A stretch of DNA of 64,000 nt from Bradysia coprophila (Eukaryota > Arthropoda > Insecta > Diptera > Sciaridae). The DNA lies in NCBI RefSeq assembly GCF_014529535.1, contig NW_023503372.1, positions 4,692,988 through 4,756,987 on the forward strand. Reading direction: 5' to 3'. Under the pieces are notes generated by a model. It ran no database searches, was not told where the DNA came from, and was given only the letters and a program-made list of their open reading frames with translations. A program made the position numbers and the translations under genes. Shown here piece after piece: positions 60,994 to 64,000 of the stretch (its first letter is position 1; every line of letters starts with the position of its first letter).

Positions 60994-61141
60994 AAAACTC
61001 TTCCTCACATTTCTACTACCTTCACTCGAGAAAAATTATCTCGATCGATCGGTGGAGTATTTAGCATACCTCGTTGATTACGAAGGTCGAAACAGTTTGA
61101 TTTCATATTTGAAACGCCAAGGACTCGCTGTAAATCTGTCT
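60994..61141 (+). pseudogene. Duplicated 148-bp piece of the nardilysin-like exon 1
   Basis: Aligns without gaps to 62381-62528 with four differences in 148 bases (CTG/CTA, CTT/CTC, CTG/TTG, CGA/CGC). All four leave the encoded residues unchanged (FLTFLLPSLEKNYLDRSVEY onward). No splice sites frame it and both ends stop abruptly, so it is not an exon of the downstream gene as read. It lies about 570 bp before that gene's start codon. Synonymous-only divergence suggests it was copied from, or evolved as, a protein-coding paralogue. Confidence 0.85.
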
Positions 61142-61559
61142 TCTACTTTATCATTTTCAACACACTTTTTGCTACATGAATTCAAACCCTAGCTTATTAT
61201 TTGATTACTCATTGTCGCTAACAGTTGATTAAAGTTTCTAAAAGTTCAATCCAATCATTGATATCTTAATATCAATTTTATATGCAATAAGATTGAGCTT
61301 GTCATCGACATAACGCATTATATTTACTTCCGTCCTCGATTTAAAAAAAATTGCTGCAAACAATCGAAGTTCAAGGCACAATGCTTTGTGCCAAAAAGAA
61401 ATTATGAACACTGTCGATCTCGCTCAGCTATTTTTAATTCATTTTCAATTGAATTGTTGAGTTAATCGGTTCGAATCGCTTGAAATGTATCCATTCCACT
61501 GGTGTAATTGTTAATTTTACTTTTTGAAAACAAAATTTTTTATTTACAACCGAGTGATA
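61142..61559 (+). other. Upstream region of the nardilysin-like gene
   Basis: AT-rich, no coding signal; must contain the promoter unless an untranslated exon lies further left. Confidence 0.4.
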
Positions 61560-62973
61560 ATGTTTTTGTCTGAGGTGGTGGAGGAACTACCGACTCCATT
61601 ACAGTCAGCAAGTGATAAAAAATCGTACAAATTGATTCGACTAGAGAATGGATTGAAAGTTTTGATGGTCAAGGAGCCAAATGAAACTGGATTGGCTGCC
61701 GTTGCCCTAACGGTTGATATCGGAAGCTTTAAAGATCCACCGGAAGTTCAAGGTTTGGCACACTATTTGGAGCATCTTGTGTTTATGGGTTCGCAAAAGC
61801 ATGCCAAAGAAAACGATTTTGATCAATTTATTAAGATGCGATGTGGATTCGATAACGCTGTAACGGAGGTGGAATTTACAAATTTCTATTTTTCCATCGT
61901 TGAACATCACTTAAGCGGTGCATTGGACAGATTCTCGCAATTTTTCATATCTCCATTAATGACAACGGATAGCATGGAGCGGGAAATGGAAGCCGTTGAC
62001 TCGGAATTTCAAAACAACATTAATGAGGATGTCTACCGGATAAATCAGATTTACGCGTCGATGGTACGGGAACAACATCCTGCGTCGAATTTTACATGGG
62101 GAAATTTGAAAACCCTGAAAACGGGAATTGAACGGGAGAAACTTTACAGAATTGTTCACGAATTCCGTCGCAAGTTCTACAGATCGAATCTGATGAACAT
62201 TTGCATTCAGTCGAGTATTGAGCACGATGTTTTACAACGTATGATCGTGGAGTATTTTGCAGACATTAAACCGGAATACGGAACGATAATAAAACCGATG
62301 TCCGTTGATGCGTTTGCTGACGTCTTCAAGCCAGAATTTTACAAGAAAATGTACTTTGTAAAATCGACGGCTCAAAAACGAAAACTCTTCCTCACATTTC
62401 TACTGCCTTCACTCGAGAAAAATTATCTTGATCGATCGGTGGAGTATTTAGCATACCTCGTTGATTACGAAGGTCGAAACAGTTTGATTTCATATCTGAA
62501 ACGACAAGGACTCGCTGTAAATCTGTCTGCAAAAATTGGTAACCGGAGCTTCGAGGGCAATTCAATGTTTACATTTTTCACTATCGAAGTTGGTTTATCG
62601 AAGGACGGACAGGAAAATGTGGCAACTATTTTGAAAGCAATTTTCTCCTATCTCTATCTGATTAAAATGACCAGTCTGGCGAAGCACAAAGAGATTTTCG
62701 ACGAATTCAAGCAAATCAAAATCAATAATTTCAATTATTCCAAGGAGCAATCTTCCACCGAAAATGTCCAGATTTTAGCTACAAACATGAAATATTTCGC
62801 CGACCGAGACGTTGTCGTTGGTCACAAATTATGTCCGGATTTTAATGAGACAGTGGTCAGTTATATGATCGATCGCATTAACGATGGTAGATTCAATTTG
62901 CTGATTCTATCGGACAGCTACAAGGAATTCAACAAAATTGAACCGTGGTTCCAAACTGAATATGCAGAAGTTA
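61560..62973 (+). CDS. Nardilysin-like exon 1 (catalytic half)
   Basis: ATG 61560-61562; donor GTT A|GTAAGT in phase 1. Starts MFLSEVVEELPTPLQSASDK; ends IEPWFQTEYAEV. Confidence 0.9.
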
Positions 62974-64000
62974 GTAAGTTGCTCCATGCTCCTCTTTTTA
63001 AAAGTTTTTTTTTTCACGTGAACCCTATTTTCTCGACTCAATAGCCCTGAAAAAATTTGTTTCTGAAGGAACAGGTGAAGACACTTTGCAGGTAGCTGAT
63101 ACCCAAATTTAAATGGTGCACCGGATATCTTGCTTATAAATTTTTGAAATGCACAGAACATTCTGTACTAAGTTCGTGGAGACGTCGCTAGAAAATGTCA
63201 AGGGATGTCTTAGCCTGTTCTTTCAGAACCATTTCCTACCTAGGGAAAATCCTTTACCTCGCTCGTAATGTAATAGTATTTTACATGACTAGGGATAAAA
63301 AGATGAAAAGTAGAGTTTTCGTGTGAATTTTGTTGATCCGAGGCGAAGCCGAGGTCAATAAACACACGCAAACGAGACTTTTCTTTTTTATACCAAGTTT
63401 TGTAATGAATTTTACATGCTGAGGGCGTCGAAAGACGTCCTTGAAACATAAAAGGTACGGTTTTCGACGCATGTAGCATATAAAATAGCATACTGCACAC
63501 GGGAAATAATTTGATATCTCGATCACGATGAGTAAAAGTATCCGAGAGCTTCAGCCCGAATTACTTCCCTGGTATAGACCATGTGCGAAAGAGTGAAATC
63601 CTTCTGCTTCCGTATCCATAACCTCGATTACCTTTCAGTGGAATTTTTTGTGGAGAGCAACCCTTTCCTACTCTCTACGATTCGCCAACAAAAATTATCA
63701 TCAAGAAACATCTGACGCAATTAGATTATAGTACATTACTATACCAGTGAAGTAATTTGATATCTCGTATCCAGATGAGTAAAAGTATCCGAGGGCTTTA
63801 GCCCGAGGTACTTTTACTCATCTTGATACGAGATATCAAATTATTTCACGTGTAAAGTATGGCGTTTTACTTTACGAGCGAGGGAAAGGGTCTTCACTAG
63901 TAAGAGAATGGCCACATTACCTCACTAGTAAAGTAAAAAATATTCCTTGTTTTGCCTTTCAGCTCTCCCAGTAAAATACACCCACTTATGGAACGAAAGA
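61560..64000 (+). CDS. Nardilysin/insulysin-like M16 zinc protease, 3' end outside window
   Basis: Zinc metallopeptidase of the pitrilysin family, which cleaves peptides inside a two-half chamber. Exon 1 (61560-62973) encodes 471 codons. It has the inverted zinc motif H68-Y-L-E71-H72 and, after exactly 76 residues, Glu149, the spacing of insulysin and nardilysin; GLAHYLEHLVFMGSQK is nardilysin-like. The active half is therefore intact. The long acidic insert of mammalian nardilysin is absent. I propose a 30-bp exon 2 (63045-63074, TLKKFVSEGT) and exon 3 from 63963 (LPVKYTHLWNER) running off the edge; phases agree and the strings resemble the nardilysin linker (TLKxF...PVK). About 30 residues usual before TLK are missing. 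The start is the first ATG; no signal peptide is evident. Confidence 0.85.
63045..63074 (+). CDS. Nardilysin-like micro-exon (proposed)
   Basis: 30 bp between CAATAG and CAG|GTGAAG, phase 1 in and out. Chosen because reading through to 63113 ends in a stop, whereas splicing here joins in phase to the 63963 acceptor and keeps family resemblance. Confidence 0.5.
63251..63889. repeat. 640-bp MITE filling the nardilysin-like intron
   Basis: Outer inverted ends CCTTTACCTCGCTCGTAATG and CATTACGAGCGAGG-like (read as TTTACGAGCGAGGGAAAGG at the right). Inside are GATCCGAGGCGAAGCCGAGG, shared with fragments at 10.9, 22.3 and 31.7-32.0 kb, and a strong hairpin at about 63738-63848 (TTTGATATCTCGTATCCAGA with its complement). 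Confidence 0.65.
63738..63848. repeat. Hairpin inside the MITE
   Basis: Left AATTTGATATCTCGTATCC...GAGTAAAAGTATCC and right GGTACTTTTACTCATCTTGA TACGAGATATCAAATT are near-perfect complements. A partial third copy of the same arm lies at 63506-63575. Confidence 0.75.
63963..64000 (+). CDS. Nardilysin-like exon 3, partial
   Basis: After TTGCCTTTCAG; with the carried G reads ALPVKYTHLWNER to the window end. The PVK...LW pattern fits the M16 segment that begins the second half. Confidence 0.5.

Noticed and set aside
63045..63113. Nardilysin-like exon 2 reading through to a stop, giving a short protein
   Set aside because: A GTGAAG donor at 63075 gives correct phase to 63963 and preserves M16 resemblance; read-through would end the protein after only half of the fold.
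1..64000. Microbial systems such as CRISPR arrays, operons or phage genes
   Set aside because: Spliced insect genes and eukaryotic transposons throughout; the repeats are dispersed MITEs, not spaced direct repeats.

Overview
The window is AT-rich nuclear DNA from an insect. The gene set (a Toll-ligand spätzle, formin Frl, MOSMO, an MPLKIP/TTDN1-like gene and a nardilysin-like protease), the 59-80 bp short introns with GT-AG borders, and the load of non-LTR retrotransposons and MITEs suggest a dipteran. A lower (nematoceran) fly is my best guess, but the sequence does not prove it. Nothing here is bacterial or viral; there are no CRISPR arrays or operons.

Layout: 1-1.4 kb is a decayed hAT transposase. 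3.3-8.1 kb is a nest of transposons: a TTAA-flanked MITE was split by a 5'-truncated R2-clade-like retrotransposon, which was itself hit by two long inverted-repeat (foldback) elements of about 0.95 and 1.6 kb. 9.2-46.5 kb is one plus-strand gene, formin Frl/FMNL: ten coding exons, 1,077 codons, first intron 19.6 kb. Its introns hold an independent RT/nuclease retroelement (18.0-20.4 kb), SINE and LINE pieces and many MITEs. 49.5-50.4 kb is a LINE fragment ending in (TAAG)n with target-site duplications.

51.5-52.4 kb (minus) is a three-exon spätzle gene of 220 codons with signal peptide, processing site and cystine-knot cytokine. 52.4-57.4 kb has only MITEs and simple repeats. 57.5-58.1 kb (minus) is a two-exon MPLKIP/TTDN1-like gene; 58.5-59.2 kb (plus) is a three-exon MOSMO gene; the two are head to head with 461 bp between start codons. 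59.6-60.2 kb is a LINE remnant. 60.99-61.14 kb is a 148-bp copy of part of the next gene's first exon, differing only at synonymous sites. 61.56 kb to the window end is the N-terminal half of a nardilysin/insulysin-type M16 protease with an intact zinc site, running off the right edge.

The host genes are not an operon and have separate roles: actin assembly (Frl), Toll signalling (spätzle), Hedgehog-pathway tuning (MOSMO), an MPLKIP-type nuclear function, and peptide cleavage. Most of the remaining DNA is transposon-derived. The most notable signals are the nested insertions, the two long palindromes that could make hairpin RNA, the synonymous-only exon duplication, and a SINE that seems to share its 3' tail with a local LINE.
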